Shown: positions 41,481-52,704, counted from the stretch's first letter. The stretch is 64,000 bases of DNA from Pomphorhynchus laevis (GCA_012934845.2 WNNJ02001008.1:1-64000); one strand, 5' to 3'. Notes: generated by a model from the letters alone, not told the origin. Numbers and translations are program-made.

Positions 41481-41635
41481 ATTTTTTCAATTCGTTTTTT
41501 ATTGTATTATCATTTTGTTTTGGTTTAGATTTAATTATAATTTATTACTCTACTTTTACATTATTTTTATTATTAAATTCGTATTTTTTTGTCACTTATG
41601 TTACGATTTTACATCACTATGATTCATCAGTACCA

Positions 41636-41745
41636 GATCTCTCCCATTACTGGATGCAGGATTGTCCTCCTCTTCATCCAGTAGTGGGAGGGATCTGGCA
41701 CTGATGAGTCAGTGATAACGAAACAGTGCTTGTTATTGTTATAGT
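41636..41745 (+). ncRNA. Hammerhead-like core 3' of the Penelope-like fragment
   Basis: A hairpin (gatctctcccattactggatg against catccagtagtgggagggatc) is followed by CACUGAUGAGUC, AACGAAAC and AGUGC. CUGAUGA and GAAA are in the usual order; stem II is only 2 bp. Confidence 0.4.
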
Positions 41746-42305
41746 TGTTCTTCCGCGTCAAGCTTGAATGATTAGTAATTATTTATAATTATTAAATTAT
41801 TTATTATTCTATTATTTTATATATCATTATGTTTTATTTATCAATAATTTAATTACGTGGACTCAGTTACTTGATCTGATTTATAGAAAAATAGGTCATA
41901 AAGATTAATTGGAAAATAGATTATTGTTTCACAAAGTTTACAAATGGATAACGTATTCAACATAAAGAGAATGATATACATGCTTTCCCGTAAAACCTAA
42001 GGATATAACGCATGTAGATCGTATCAAATTAAATAGTAATCAGAACTTTATTGAATTTTGGACAAAATCAAAAAATAATAATTTCTAATAATATTTCACT
42101 AACTTCTGTAAGCATCATCAGATAAAAATACATATATTTTAACATAAATGCAGTTGATTGCTAATTCGTATTGAATCCTCTATATAGTGATTTCATGAGT
42201 GGACTTCGTTACCCCCGACTTGAATGTTTCTAAAGTTTTAATTTTCTTTAATATAAAACTGTTATATCGGTTTTGCTTTGTAAAATATAAAAATTATATT
42301 TTTAG

Positions 42306-42356
42306 CTTCTAGAAAGACAAGCAGATGATTATCAACAAGCTAAAATTGATAATTAA
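42306..42356 (+). CDS. Candidate terminal exon of the dynein-like gene
   Basis: After acceptor tatttttag a phase 0 segment reads LLERQADDYQQAKIDN and then a stop. An AATAAA signal follows at about 42367, only 11 bases after the stop. That would end the gene just before the next gene at 42390. The signal overlaps closely with that gene's start, so this is uncertain. Confidence 0.35.
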   Translation, partial: LLERQADDYQQAKIDN

Positions 42357-42389
42357 AGGTTTAAACAATAAATACTTTAAGTATACTCT

Positions 42390-43025
42390 ATGCTCTCTAC
42401 TACTTGCAGCCATGGTTACCGCATATATTCAATTAGATACATGTCAATTATTAATATAAGTAGATATATCGACAGTGTACTAAATAAAATGGCAAGACCT
42501 ACCAAAGTTGGTTATCAAAACTATTTAACAAAATTTGATCCTCTGAAAATAGTGATTAGCGTGATCAATATGTTTTGCTGCATGTTTACGAAGAAGCAAC
42601 CCAAACAAGTTGTGAAACCAAAAGTTAATTGCAGAAGTCAACAGAACAAATTTAGAAAACCACGAGTTAAGAAAAATAGGTGTCTTTATCTACCACCTCT
42701 TAGCTCTAAATTGGAAATAGATTTGATAAAACAGGCAATTGAGGAACGGTTAATACAGATTAAAAAACGTACATTAGATAAAAGTGAAATTAGTGTTAGA
42801 AGCCGAGAAATGTACGGTAATGGCTATTCCGATAGTGATATTCTCAATGAAAATAGGGTCACAGCCAGTAAGCACTTAACAAATGGCAGAGATTTGATGC
42901 GTTCACTATCAATGATGTCTATCAGTAGTCGGAAATCTGTAGAACTCAACAGATACAATATTGCCCCGAATGGAACATTTTACGAATACGAAGCTAATGA
43001 AATAAATGGTAGATCAATGGATTGA
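42390..43025 (+). CDS. Uncharacterised basic protein, single exon
   Basis: An uninterrupted frame of up to 211 codons with an AATAAA at about 43075, some 50 bases past the stop. Three in-frame ATGs are possible (42390, 42441, 42489); the last, giving MARPTKVGYQNYLTKFDPLK, looks most natural because the upstream residues are low-complexity. A short hydrophobic cysteine-bearing stretch (IVISVINMFCCMF) is followed by a lysine/arginine-rich tract and a serine-rich tail (RSLSMMSISSRKS). The two adjacent cysteines after a hydrophobic run could be a membrane anchor site; that is inference. I do not recognise the family. Confidence 0.6.
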   Translation: MLSTTCSHGYRIYSIRYMSIINISRYIDSVLNKMARPTKVGYQNYLTKFDPLKIVISVINMFCCMFTKKQPKQVVKPKVNCRSQQNKFRKPRVKKNRCLYLPPLSSKLEIDLIKQAIEERLIQIKKRTLDKSEISVRSREMYGNGYSDSDILNENRVTASKHLTNGRDLMRSLSMMSISSRKSVELNRYNIAPNGTFYEYEANEINGRSMD

Positions 43026-43100
43026 ATGCTATGTAAAACACTTATTCTACGGATGTAGAGTTTATGATTCTTATAATAAATCTTTTGTGTTGAATTTGTT

Positions 43101-43269
43101 AGGAACATTATTTATTCCTTATTTTTTCTTAATTTCGATGGAACAGGTATATAATCCACAAGGTTATTAAAACGAATAGCATTTAATACCGAAGAGAAGC
43201 ACCGCTCAAGAAATATATTAACAAAATTACCAAACAGCACTCATGCACATTAAATCAAAAACATTTTAA
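43101..43269 (+). repeat. 169-base dispersed repeat, copy 2
   Basis: Nearly identical to 28938-29106. It lies just downstream of the gene at 42390-43025 and is followed by a Penelope-type 3' end block at 43430-43505. Confidence 0.85.
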
Positions 43270-43771
43270 GACCTATTTCTTCTACCCATCATCGCTGCGG
43301 AGGAAACATTTAAATAATAAACACTTAAATAATTATAAATAATTAATAATTGTTGTATAATATTTTATATAAAATATATAAAATATATATTTTATTATTT
43401 TATTTAAAGTTAAAATTTAAAATTTAAATAAAAGTCAATTTTTATGAATTGAATAGTAAATAACAGACGATGTATCATAATGAAGATTAGAGGTCACCAG
43501 GAGTTATTATTTTTATTATAAATTTCTTGAATTGCAATGTTATCATAAATTGAGTTGAATTTGCATACATTTAAGGATATTAATGAAATTGAAATTGTTC
43601 TAAAATTTTATTTAAAAATTAATTTTAGGATTTACTGCCTTAAATTGATTTTAAATCTTTGTTTATTGAAACACATTGTTTTGTTTGAACAAAACAATGA
43701 TAAAAAGCAAAATATTTACAGCGGTAATTGAAAATAAACGTGTCGTAAAATAAAGTCTGAATTGCAAGCAG

Positions 43772-44074
43772 TCAGTCAGTATGTTCTATTGACTGTTGCT
43801 GGAAACATTTATCACATGCCCATTCAGCATTAGGATTCGTAGAAATTAGAAAAAATGAATAAGGTGTTAGTCCAGCGCAATATCTATGAAACCACATATT
43901 GCATCCACTTTGACAGCAAATGAACTCGTCACCTTCCAACCCAAAGTCTCCACAAATTACACAAAACAACGGAGGTGGTTGTAAACAATAGAGTGTTCGT
44001 AATCTTACTACATCTCTTCCTAATCTCGGCACTGGTTTGATCGTCCGCAGCAGCATTAATTCTTTTAATAACAA
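43772..44074 (-). CDS. PHD finger exon, Pygopus-like
   Basis: The minus-strand frame carries a complete C4-H-C3 zinc finger: CVICGDF, CCQSGCNMWFHRYCAGLT and EWACDKC. Spacing and the GCN.WFHR.C.GLT signature match the PHD finger of Pygopus proteins, which bind methylated histone H3 and BCL9 in Wnt signalling. The finger ends about 10 residues before the stop, as in Pygopus, where it is C-terminal. About 40 basic residues precede it, starting MLLKELMLLRTIKPVPRL; the true exon 5' border is not clear, so upstream exons may lie at higher coordinates. Other PHD families are possible, but the order and residues favour Pygopus. Confidence 0.68.
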   Translation of the reverse strand: MLLKELMLLRTIKPVPRLGRDVVRLRTLYCLQPPPLFCVICGDFGLEGDEFICCQSGCNMWFHRYCAGLTPYSFFLISTNPNAEWACDKCFQQQSIEHTD

Positions 44075-44099
44075 ATATAATCGTCAGCTATCCAAGCTC

Positions 44100-46470
44100 A
44101 ACACTAATCTTAAAAAATTATTGGTCATAAAAATTTGTTTGCTATACCACTGACTTTCATTTTTCCTTTTGCTCAAACATCTGTGTAGCCTCACTTTCAA
44201 AATAACGGCAAAATGTTTTTCACTGTTTCGGCTTAAACAAGTGCTCAAATAAATACCGCTTCAAAAAATCCAATGCCAAGCAGTTTTCCACGTTCAACAA
44301 TAATAATCAGATTTTCTTAAATACAAAAATACATAGAGAGTAAATAAAAATAAAAATGTGACTGAAAATATGTAATTTCGACAATCAAAATACCAGCAAC
44401 AAACGCCCAGTTGACGGAAACCATGATTTGCGGTGTATATTTGCGGGGTATTTCTGATGTGAATTCAATCCAAGAGGAGTTCGTTGCATCTAAGGTAATG
44501 CATCTAAGCACATCATTGCTAATCCTGTAATAGAAAAATATGAGATTCTACACATTAAACAACTGTTAAATCTGGTGAAAAAAAACAATTAGCAAACCAT
44601 TGACAGTCGATGAATGTTACAATATTCTTCTTAGAACTTTTATTAAACAGCAATCTTGTGACAGAATCTTATACAACTCAGCCACGAAATTTACCAACCT
44701 ATATAGAATTTCATTTGCTACTCCTGAACTGGCAAATCTTTATTTGAAATACTTTGATAAAAGTATTTCAAATAAAATCAATTTAATTATAATCAATTCA
44801 GTACGACCTCACACAAACCGACTACATCCACTGTCAAGATCAGGAATATAGAACCCTTTATGAAAAAAGAGAACCCAGGTCTTGAACATTCGCAAATACA
44901 ACAATGGGCAACGAACTACTATTGCCTAAAATTTGCTATAATCCGTTTTTGGGCACAAACTTAGAGTTTTAATTAATTCGACTGACGAATATACATTTCA
45001 TCATTGCAAGTGATTCAAAAGTTAAGGCACTGATGATCAGCTTATATTCTATCAGTAGCCTCCCTAACATGTAAGGACTAAATCTCCACATCGACGGGAT
45101 GTGCCTTATCAGCTTTCCTACTCCTCAGATAACATTAAACCCTCCTGCAGGCTTCAAAAAGCGCACTACTTAAACAACCGAAATCAAACACTATATCAAG
45201 ATTTCCAAGAAAGAAGGGATGTTGAATAAAGAGAGAGATTATGATATTGTACATTCGAGCACTAGTAATGTGACACAATCTCGTGACAAAGGCAGCCCGC
45301 AGCTGGTTATGTCGACAACAGAAAGGCAGCCTTCCTACTGTCTTACTGTCTTGACCAACGAGTGGTCTTGTTATATCCTTATCTTGGCCAATGTACTGGG
45401 AAGGAGTTGAAACCCATTTTCCCTAAATATCCTTTAGTAAAATTTGGGAGGTGCTTCTGCCTTACCGATACGATAACGTTATTGCTCTTAGGACACTAAA
45501 TCAATTCAAACCCCACAGAACACTACTTGATATTTACCAAAGTATACCAACATCCTCTATACTCCGTACATCACCTCACTCTTCTTTATCTGAAGGTCTT
45601 GTAATCCTAGTTAAATGCTTATTTAGGTTTATCCCTACTAAACGTCTCCTGTCCTGTTTTGTTTATCTATAATACTGCATAGAGATGGTAAACGCATTTT
45701 AGCCTAGTTAATATCTATATTTGACCGGGGTGATACACAAAAATCGGACCTCATGCAACGAATAGTGGTAATGGTTATGATTTGATACTTGGTGACTTTA
45801 TAGTCATAACTAGTCATTGAATCTAAGCACAATTCACAGAGTAAGGAACGATTACTAAATTCATTTACAGCCAGCACATTTCATTGCATAATAACAAACT
45901 CTCTCCTTTACATTTTTCTGCATTATCAAAAGCGGTTGTTTAAACTCTTCTGCATTGAACAGTCGCAACAACATCTGTAATCTTCCATAAACTACTTCAC
46001 TAAAGCGCTTAGAAAATGATACCATTCTGCGAAAAAATATTAATTTTATCCTATCAGAGTTACCCTCTTCCAGGCGGTAATTGAATTCTTTTTCGTCGTA
46101 GGTAGTAACAACCTAAACCGATTCAATTCATACATATCTCAGCAAACTGCCGGAATTCTATCGACTAACTCTAACAATCGAATTTTAAATACCACTCAAA
46201 CAAAACTAAAGGTTCTGGCCAAAATGCCACACGTTCCCAATCTTTACGATTTCTTCAGATAGGATATCTCTAAAGAATATCAGTGTTCTCGTTAGTGACT
46301 TCAACTGAGTGGGGATATAGTTAACATGTCCCCACGCAGTGGGGATATGCTAACCATAGCTTATTTCTTCTTAGTCCCTGATTGCAAAATGTTCTAGAAA
46401 GAGTTCTGTCAGTTGAAAAATAACGGCATTGGATTGGAGAATTAGGCCTTGACAGCGGTTTATAAAAGTA
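44100..46470. other. Interval without a convincing gene
   Basis: 44.86-46.1 kb is less AT-rich and reads like old coding sequence with many interruptions. No motif is recognised. It could belong to the same retroelement as the integrase remnant that follows, or to a LINE. Confidence 0.4.
44600..44851 (+). CDS. Short open frame of unknown nature
   Basis: 83 codons beginning MTVDECYNILLRTFIKQQSC and ending HTNRLHPLSRSGI. The frame is closed just where a stretch of coding-like but broken sequence begins (44.86-46.1 kb). It may be part of an old retroelement rather than a host gene. Not recognised. Confidence 0.2.
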   Translation: MTVDECYNILLRTFIKQQSCDRILYNSATKFTNLYRISFATPELANLYLKYFDKSISNKINLIIINSVRPHTNRLHPLSRSGI

Positions 46471-47350
46471 TATCTCCTTGTATAACTATGGAGTCACTCG
46501 GCAAAACAGACGATGTGAACCTGAGCATATGATGATGAACTGGCTAATTCCGAATTCACCTTGGCAGCGTTTTCTCGTTTTTTTTTGCCGTCCAGTGGAT
46601 AAAGAAACGTATCTGGTGATTGTATACGCAATGACAATATGGTCGGAAGCTTTAAAGATTAATTCAACATATGCTCAGAGTGTGAATAATCAATGCATGA
46701 AGTTTTTGTGTGACAAGGTTTGTCAGAAGAGCTAGTCGTTGATAATGGACCACCGTTTCAATCGTGGGAATTTAAGCAATTTCTGACAAATAACGGAACA
46801 AAGCTAGTAAATGTGACGCTGTATCACCCAAAGTCGAATGGACTTGCAGAAAGGTTAGTATGAGTATTGAAGCAGCGAGCATTGTCAAGTACACCAATTG
46901 AGGAGATACCATTGAGAATTCAGCGTTACTTTCATATAGGAATATTCCGCATACTATTACCGGAAATTTCCAGTATGTATGCTCTACGGACGTCGATTAT
47001 GCACAATGTTTGATCGAATACGTCCAGACCCGACGTTGACTGCGATAATCGCGATTGAAAAGTATAAATCCTGAAAGGAAGCACGTCGAAGTTTTCAACC
47101 ACGACAGGCATAGTATCGATAGTATCGTTGTCACAAGAAAATTTCACGAATTTTAAAAAAGTTATAATTAATTTTAAAAAAGCTAAAGTTATGGAACGCT
47201 CGGGATGGGTTTCGTATATTGTTAATGATAGCACATCGTCTGTACAAGACAAAACAACATTCGGGTGCATGCTGATCAACTATGTATATAAAGAAAATAC
47301 GTTGAACGAAGCTAAGGTCATGGAAATATTAAATGGGTAGCGCAAGTACT
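46470..47350 (+). mobile_element. Gypsy-type LTR retrotransposon remnant, integrase part
   Basis: The + strand shows recognisable integrase-core sequence of the Ty3/Gypsy family (for example the PVDKETYLVIV and WSEALKINST stretches). It is an old fossil with several breaks. I could not find flanking long terminal repeats. Sequence to about 49.0 kb may be further debris of the same or another element. Confidence 0.7.
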
Positions 47351-47389
47351 AGAACCATATAAACCGTCATTTATTAAGAAGAGATGTTA

Positions 47390-49030
47390 GGTTTTATTTT
47401 ATCGATTCGGCTTTATCAAAACAGGAAATAAATAGTAAGCATTTGATTTGGATTCAGAATGTTGACATAGGAATACATGATTGTGAGTATAAGGCGGTGG
47501 TGTGGTCGAACACAGTGGTTGACATGTACAAAAAGAGGTTGATCCCGAGTTTAGAGTCAATAGAGTTTTTCAATAATATTATTACCCAATGTTTGAAGGA
47601 TAAAGGATAAAGCGTTTCCATCAAAGCGGTGTCTGGCAAAATTTGGAAGAATAAACAGTTCTACCAGATTTTTTAGGCATTATCGACATTCAAACAAATT
47701 ACATAAAATAAGGAAGATATTATGGCGTGTAAATCTTTTAAGAAATACACAGCTAGTTGAGGATTTGGAGTTGTCTATATTGGTAATATAATGTGATGAT
47801 AAAATTAAATTCTTTAAAGGTCTGTCCAAATATTCGAGGCCATTGTGGCAAACTGTTAAGACAGAAGGTTTGTAGATAATTACAAACCTTTTACTGCTGT
47901 AGCATTCAAAGTTTATTATCAGAAAAGATTCAAAATTGTGGACAGTTGATAATGGCGTTTTAGATATTGCAATCCGTGATTTTTATTTGCGTGGCCAGCA
48001 TGTGCAAAAATCTCTACAAATGAACTTTCTGCCCGGCCTGCGGCTATAAGACTCTTAAAAGACGAGGAACAGTTGGAGTTGTGTAAGGTCATGATGAAAC
48101 AGGAGTTGAAAAACTAGATAGAAATAGGAATGAAATATAATTTTTCTTCCAAATAAAGCTGTTACAAATGTACCAAAGGATGTTTGTCCTTTCACGATCT
48201 ATAATCAATTATTAATGATTTATGAGTGCCCCGATAAGGAAACTCAGAGATTTCTATTCCAAAAATTAATTTTGGGTTTCAGAAGAAAAACTGTACGTTA
48301 ACGGTTAGATCAATACAAAATTTTATTACAAATGATACAAATTTGAAAGTTTTATACTCATTAGATTTATTTGATGCATTAATAGTTTAAAATACAATTT
48401 TTTTGATATGAGAGCGCCGCAATGCTTACTGCTCTCACCCATCTTATTTTTCGAATACATTACGAATCACCAAATGAATGACCTCTGATAAAGTTCACAT
48501 TGCATTATTCTCTGGCGTCTTTACTTTATGTTTTAGGCGTTGGACAGGAGCCAAAAAATTGCTAAGTCTTCAAGAGATACGATTAAAGTTATTGAGGAGA
48601 GACCGATCTTAATGTAAAGTGCAAGTTTGTGTATTGTAAATTAAAAAGATTTGAATTTACAGATGTGGATTTAGAAATTTGAAACGAAAACTTTACCTAT
48701 TCAAGGTAGTCACTTCTCATCAAAGCTGGTGATGGCCAGGGATCCGAGTCTAGCTAATAGACTCTTTGAGAAATAAATCTCTTTACGGGGACTGACGCGA
48801 CGATGCCTAGCTTCTTTTTGAAAATGGCGTTTTAGATATTTCAATCCATGATTTCTTAGATACGTGGTCAGCATGCGCAAAGATCTCTACAAATGAACTT
48901 TCTGCCCGACTATAAGAAGAGGCTATAAGACTCTTAAAAGAAGAGGAACAGTTAAAGTTGTGTAAGATCATCATAAAACAGGAGTTGGGGGAACTAGATG
49001 AAGATAGAAGGGGTAATATAATTTTAATCA
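47390..49030 (+). mobile_element. Degraded element debris with an internal duplication
   Basis: Coding-like but broken sequence of unknown family, possibly retroelement. Blocks 47952-48130 and 48823-49020 are related direct copies (both contain aatggcgttttagatatt and aatgaactttctgcccg). Confidence 0.4.
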
Positions 49031-50214
49031 AGTTTGTTTTAATTAAGTTTGAGATGTTGTACCATTTCAAACTTTAAGATAATTAATATATATAACATTT
49101 TCTGTAACTTTGCAAAATTAATATAATTTTGAATATATTGCATCTCAAATCATCTTTGTTTAAAGTAAACTTATGGTGTCATTGGATATTCATAAAGTTA
49201 TTTTCTCTCCGATACTTTGCTGAATTCGCATAATAATGCGAATTCAGCAAACTAAAAATGCACATTTGAAATTGTGCATTTTTAGTTAATTGACCAATTA
49301 AGACAATGTTAAAAATTGATATATATATTCTTTGGATAAAATATTGAAATTTTTGAATGAGAATGAAATACTGATAATCAGCTAGAATAAAAATTTCAAT
49401 TGTGCAATTCTCAGAAGAGCCTTCATTAGATACGGTAATGTGTAAAACAAATAGTTGAATGTACTTTGTAGAAGAATCTAAATACAGCCGATATGCAAAG
49501 CAAAGATGCATTCAAGTTTAGAAATGTGAACTATTGATGTTAAACTTCTTTATGGATAATTTGCACATTTATAATACTTTTTTTAATGTTTTATACTTTA
49601 CGTTACCGCTTATAAATACAGGTTTGCTTTTCTCGCTTAAGCAACCTGCCTAATAATCGATAATTGAATAGGAAAATATATTTCATGTTCAGAAGCTACT
49701 TGAGAAAACAATTATTTTACAATTGTAAGACGCCGTATGCATAGTGCGTATCGAATTTTAGTAATCTTTGAAGAAAAAGTAGTACACGGAAGGCATCTTC
49801 ACACTAAGAAATTTACAAAATTGTGAGTATTTTTTAATGTAATAGACGTATGTCTGTAGGCTATCATTTGCTTCATAAACCTGTTTTTACTGACAAGTCT
49901 ATTGATATGAGAAATAATAAAGTAATTAAAATGTTATCATGCTAAGAATGAGACTATAAAATAAAGTTGAGTGCTTTGACACATTACAATTTTAATATAC
50001 CGAGCAGTTTGGAATCACTTAATATCTGTTTAACTTTAATCTTCATACACATTTACATCAGGTATCTTCCTCCTATAAAATGGAGTTCAAGTAAAAAAGT
50101 AAGAAAATCAATGCATTAGAAAATAATGCCGGATCGCAACATAATCAGATGTTGCGATCTTGTAACATCTGATTATGATGTTACAAGATCATAATCAGAT
50201 CTATTATATATATT
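49030..50214. other. AT-rich interval, no gene seen
   Basis: Contains two small inverted repeats (tgctgaattcgcataataatgcgaattcagca near 49220; the gatcttgtaacatctgatta region near 50155-50190). The open frame on the minus strand at 49179-49511 has no motif. Confidence 0.5.
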
Positions 50215-50390
50215 ATCTTGTCAACTCAGCACATCCGTGCATTACTATTATACCTGTGCAGCGACAATTCAGCAATAACCTCTGCCTAGTGTTTAAAGAT
50301 GGTCCGCACAGCAATTCGATCTGGTTAAGAGCGTAAGCCTCAGACAATTAAGCAAAGTGTCGGAAACGCCTTTATTCACAATGTCACACA

Positions 50391-50477
50391 GGCAACCGAA
50401 ACGACCAGTGAATACTTCATTCTACTGATGAGTGTTGCCGGTACTCATCATTTCGATGCTGAAGTGGTCGTCTAGAA
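50391..50477 (+). ncRNA. Permuted hammerhead-like motif, family B (reference copy)
   Basis: GGCAACC 50391-50397; GAAA 50398-50401; CGACCA 50402-50407; UUCUA 50420-50424; CUGAUGA 50425-50431; GUUGCC 50434-50439; UGGUCGU-C 50465-50472; UAGAA 50473-50477. Stem II GGCAAC/GUUGCC, stem III ACGACCA/UGGUCGU and stem I UUCUA/UAGAA are perfect and the cleavage triplet is GUC. Only the strand order differs from known hammerheads. Confidence 0.62.
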
Positions 50478-50810
50478 GTGACATGGTGATTGGAAGTCGT
50501 AAATCGAAGTCCAGTCTATCAAGCAACACTATTTAGTACAAATGCCGTATTTCGTAAGAAATCCTGGACCGTTGTCAACTCAGCACATCCGTGACTGGTG
50601 CTGATCGGATTCGAACTCAGGACGTCTGTATCGCGATTCAATGCTACATCCACTCAGCTGGCTGCTCCAGTGGTGTAGATATACATTTCTGTATATTGCT
50701 TTTGGTAGGGAATCGTATTCTAACGATCTATTAGAAACCTACCCGATGGTTAGGTTTCTAATAGATCGTTGAAATAATAGACCGATGAAACCTACCCGTT
50801 TCATCTGGAT

Positions 50811-50941
50811 CATAGAAATGAGGATTTTTTGATATTTCGATAACTTCTGTTAGCATCTTCTGAAAATTACTTGTAATTTCTGAAGATGCTAACAGAAGTC
50901 AGCGAAATGTCAAAAGTAATCCTCTTTTCTTTGATCCAGCT
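50811..50941. repeat. Hairpin with Penelope-type core, related to 6753-6888
   Basis: The inverted halves (ttctgttagcatcttctgaa against its complement) meet near 50872. In complement the left half reads CUGAAGAUGCUAACAG followed by GAAAUAUC. Confidence 0.55.
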
Positions 50942-51232
50942 CTAATAATGATTTCTAATTAAATCATTTAAGATAATTTAAACCTACCTAGTTATGGTAG
51001 GTTTCTAATAGTAGTGGCAGCATGAAAAATCAGTTATCCGGCTATCGGATCACACAACTACGTAGGTTTCTTATAGATCGTTAGAATACGATCTCCTACC
51101 AAAAGCAATATACAGAAATGTATATCTACACCACTGGAGCAGCCAGCTGAGTGGATGTAGCATTGAATCGCGATACAGACGTCCTGAGTTCGAATCCGAT
51201 CAGCACCAGTGTACGGAGAAAGCAAAAAATAA

Positions 51233-51307
51233 GGGTCGAAACGTGAAATGTAGGTTTGGGTCAGCAGCTGATGAGAACCACCCATACTGATTAGTAGCGT
51301 CCTGCTG
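51233..51307 (+). ncRNA. Permuted hammerhead-like motif, family A (decaying copy)
   Basis: Order and core are kept, but the GACCC strand is changed to GAACC and the extra helix is weakened, so this copy is probably inactive. Confidence 0.45.
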
Positions 51308-51629
51308 TATCAAGAATAGGAACAATACCTGTGAGGATAATGTCGTAACACAATCAGAAGAATTTCAGCTCACAGATGTAATTAAGTTAAATTAAAAACA
51401 TTCATTGCAAGTGGTAGCATGAAAAATTAGTGATCCGGCTAGCGGATCACACAACTAGGTAGGTTTTTAATAGATCGTTAGAATACGATCCCCTACCAAA
51501 AGCAATATACAGAAATGTATATCTACACCACTGGAGCAGCCAGCTGAGTGGATGTAGCATTGAATCGCGATACAGACGTCCTGAGTTCGAATCTGATCAG
51601 TACCAGTGTACGGAGAAAGCAGAAAATAA

Positions 51630-51704
51630 TGGTCGAAACGTAAAATGTAGGTCTGGGTCAGCAGCTGATGAGACCCACCCAGACTGATTAGTAGCGTCCT
51701 GCTG
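51630..51704 (+). ncRNA. Permuted hammerhead-like motif, family A
   Basis: Core, stem I and the extra helix GUCUGGGU/ACCCAGAC are perfect. Stem II has lost one outer pair (UGGUC). Confidence 0.52.
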
Positions 51705-51971
51705 TATCAAGAATAGGAACAATACCTGTGAGGATAATGTCGTTACACAATCAGAAGAATTTCAGCTCACAGATGTAATTAAGTTAAAATAAATTTATAT
51801 AAATATTTATATTTATATACTAAATGATGTTGCTTATATATTACATCGGAAACAGCACCGCCGCCTTGGATCCTCAGAGTACCAATAAATAAATTAGAGG
51901 TTTGATTCAACCGGGACTGTCTTTTACACTTATCTGCTTTTCTCTATATATAAAGAATTTCATGCTTCTAC

Positions 51972-52024
51972 ACTGCAAGACGGCGTACCGTTTCGGCTTT
52001 GAGAATCCTCATCAGTTGCAGCAA
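51972..52024 (-). ncRNA. Canonical type I hammerhead ribozyme, family C copy 1
   Basis: Minus strand: CUGCAA-CUGAUGA, stem II GGAUU..AAAGCC (one mismatch), GAAA, stem III ACGG-UACG-CCGU with a UNCG-type loop, GUC, then UUGCAG. Stem I CUGCAA/UUGCAG is perfect. All core bases are in the standard order. Confidence 0.85.
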
Positions 52025-52320
52025 TACAACGTATACACATGAAAAACATACTATATATAGATTAAAGCAGTAAGAATTCACTATATGCTAATTGCATGAA
52101 GTAGCTTGCACTTTCGAAGTCAATGCAATGCAGTGAGTTCTTACATTGTAATGGAATTCAGCGGGATCACTAAATGACTAGTATAATAAATTACAAGTGA
52201 AACAGCACCGCCGCCTTGGATCCTCAGAGGACCAATAAATAAATTAGAGGTTTGATTCATCCAGGACTGTCTATTACACTATCTGTTTTTCTCTATATAT
52301 AGAGAATTTTATGCTTCTAC

Positions 52321-52374
52321 ACTGCAAGACTGCGTACCGTTTCGGCTTTGAGAAGCCTCATCAGTTGCAGCAAT
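52321..52374 (-). ncRNA. Canonical type I hammerhead ribozyme, family C copy 2
   Basis: As copy 1, but stem II is perfect (GGCUU/AAGCC) and stem III has one mismatch (CGG/CAG). Confidence 0.8.
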
Positions 52375-52704
52375 ACAATGTATACACATGAATAACATAC
52401 TATATATAGATTAAAGCAGAACAAATCCTCTATATGATAATTGCATGACGTAGCTTGCGCTTTCGAAGTCAATTCAATGCAGTGAATTCGTTTTAGTGTA
52501 ATAGACATCAGCAGAATTACTAAATGACCAATATAATAAATTACAAACGAAAAATGCACCGCCGCCTTGGATCCTCAGAGGACCAATAAATAAATTAGAG
52601 GTTTGATTCAACCAGAACTGTCTATTACACATATCTGCTTTTCTTTATATATAGAGAATTTCATGCTTCACACTGCAAGACGGCGTACCGTCTCGTGCAA
52701 GACA

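Larger units (their letters stand above)
37809..42305 (+). other. Long interval after the last firm dynein-like exon
   Basis: Contains two family A copies (37914-38600), AT-rich filler (38.6-41.0 kb) and a Penelope-like C-terminal fragment (41040-41480) with its own hairpin (41636-41705). The weak exon candidate at 39737 lies here. Confidence 0.5.
51851..52699 (-). repeat. Family C retrozyme-like tandem array, 350-base unit, 2.4 copies
   Basis: Units begin at 51851, 52201 and about 52551 (each with gcaccgccgccttggatcct). They are head-to-tail, about 90% identical, and the third is cut off at 52699 where a family B copy begins. Each unit carries one canonical hammerhead on the minus strand. 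This is the layout of metazoan retrozymes. Confidence 0.8.

Noticed and set aside
44860-46100. Host gene in the coding-like block
   Set aside because: Frames are interrupted throughout, no motif is recognised and a retroelement remnant follows directly.
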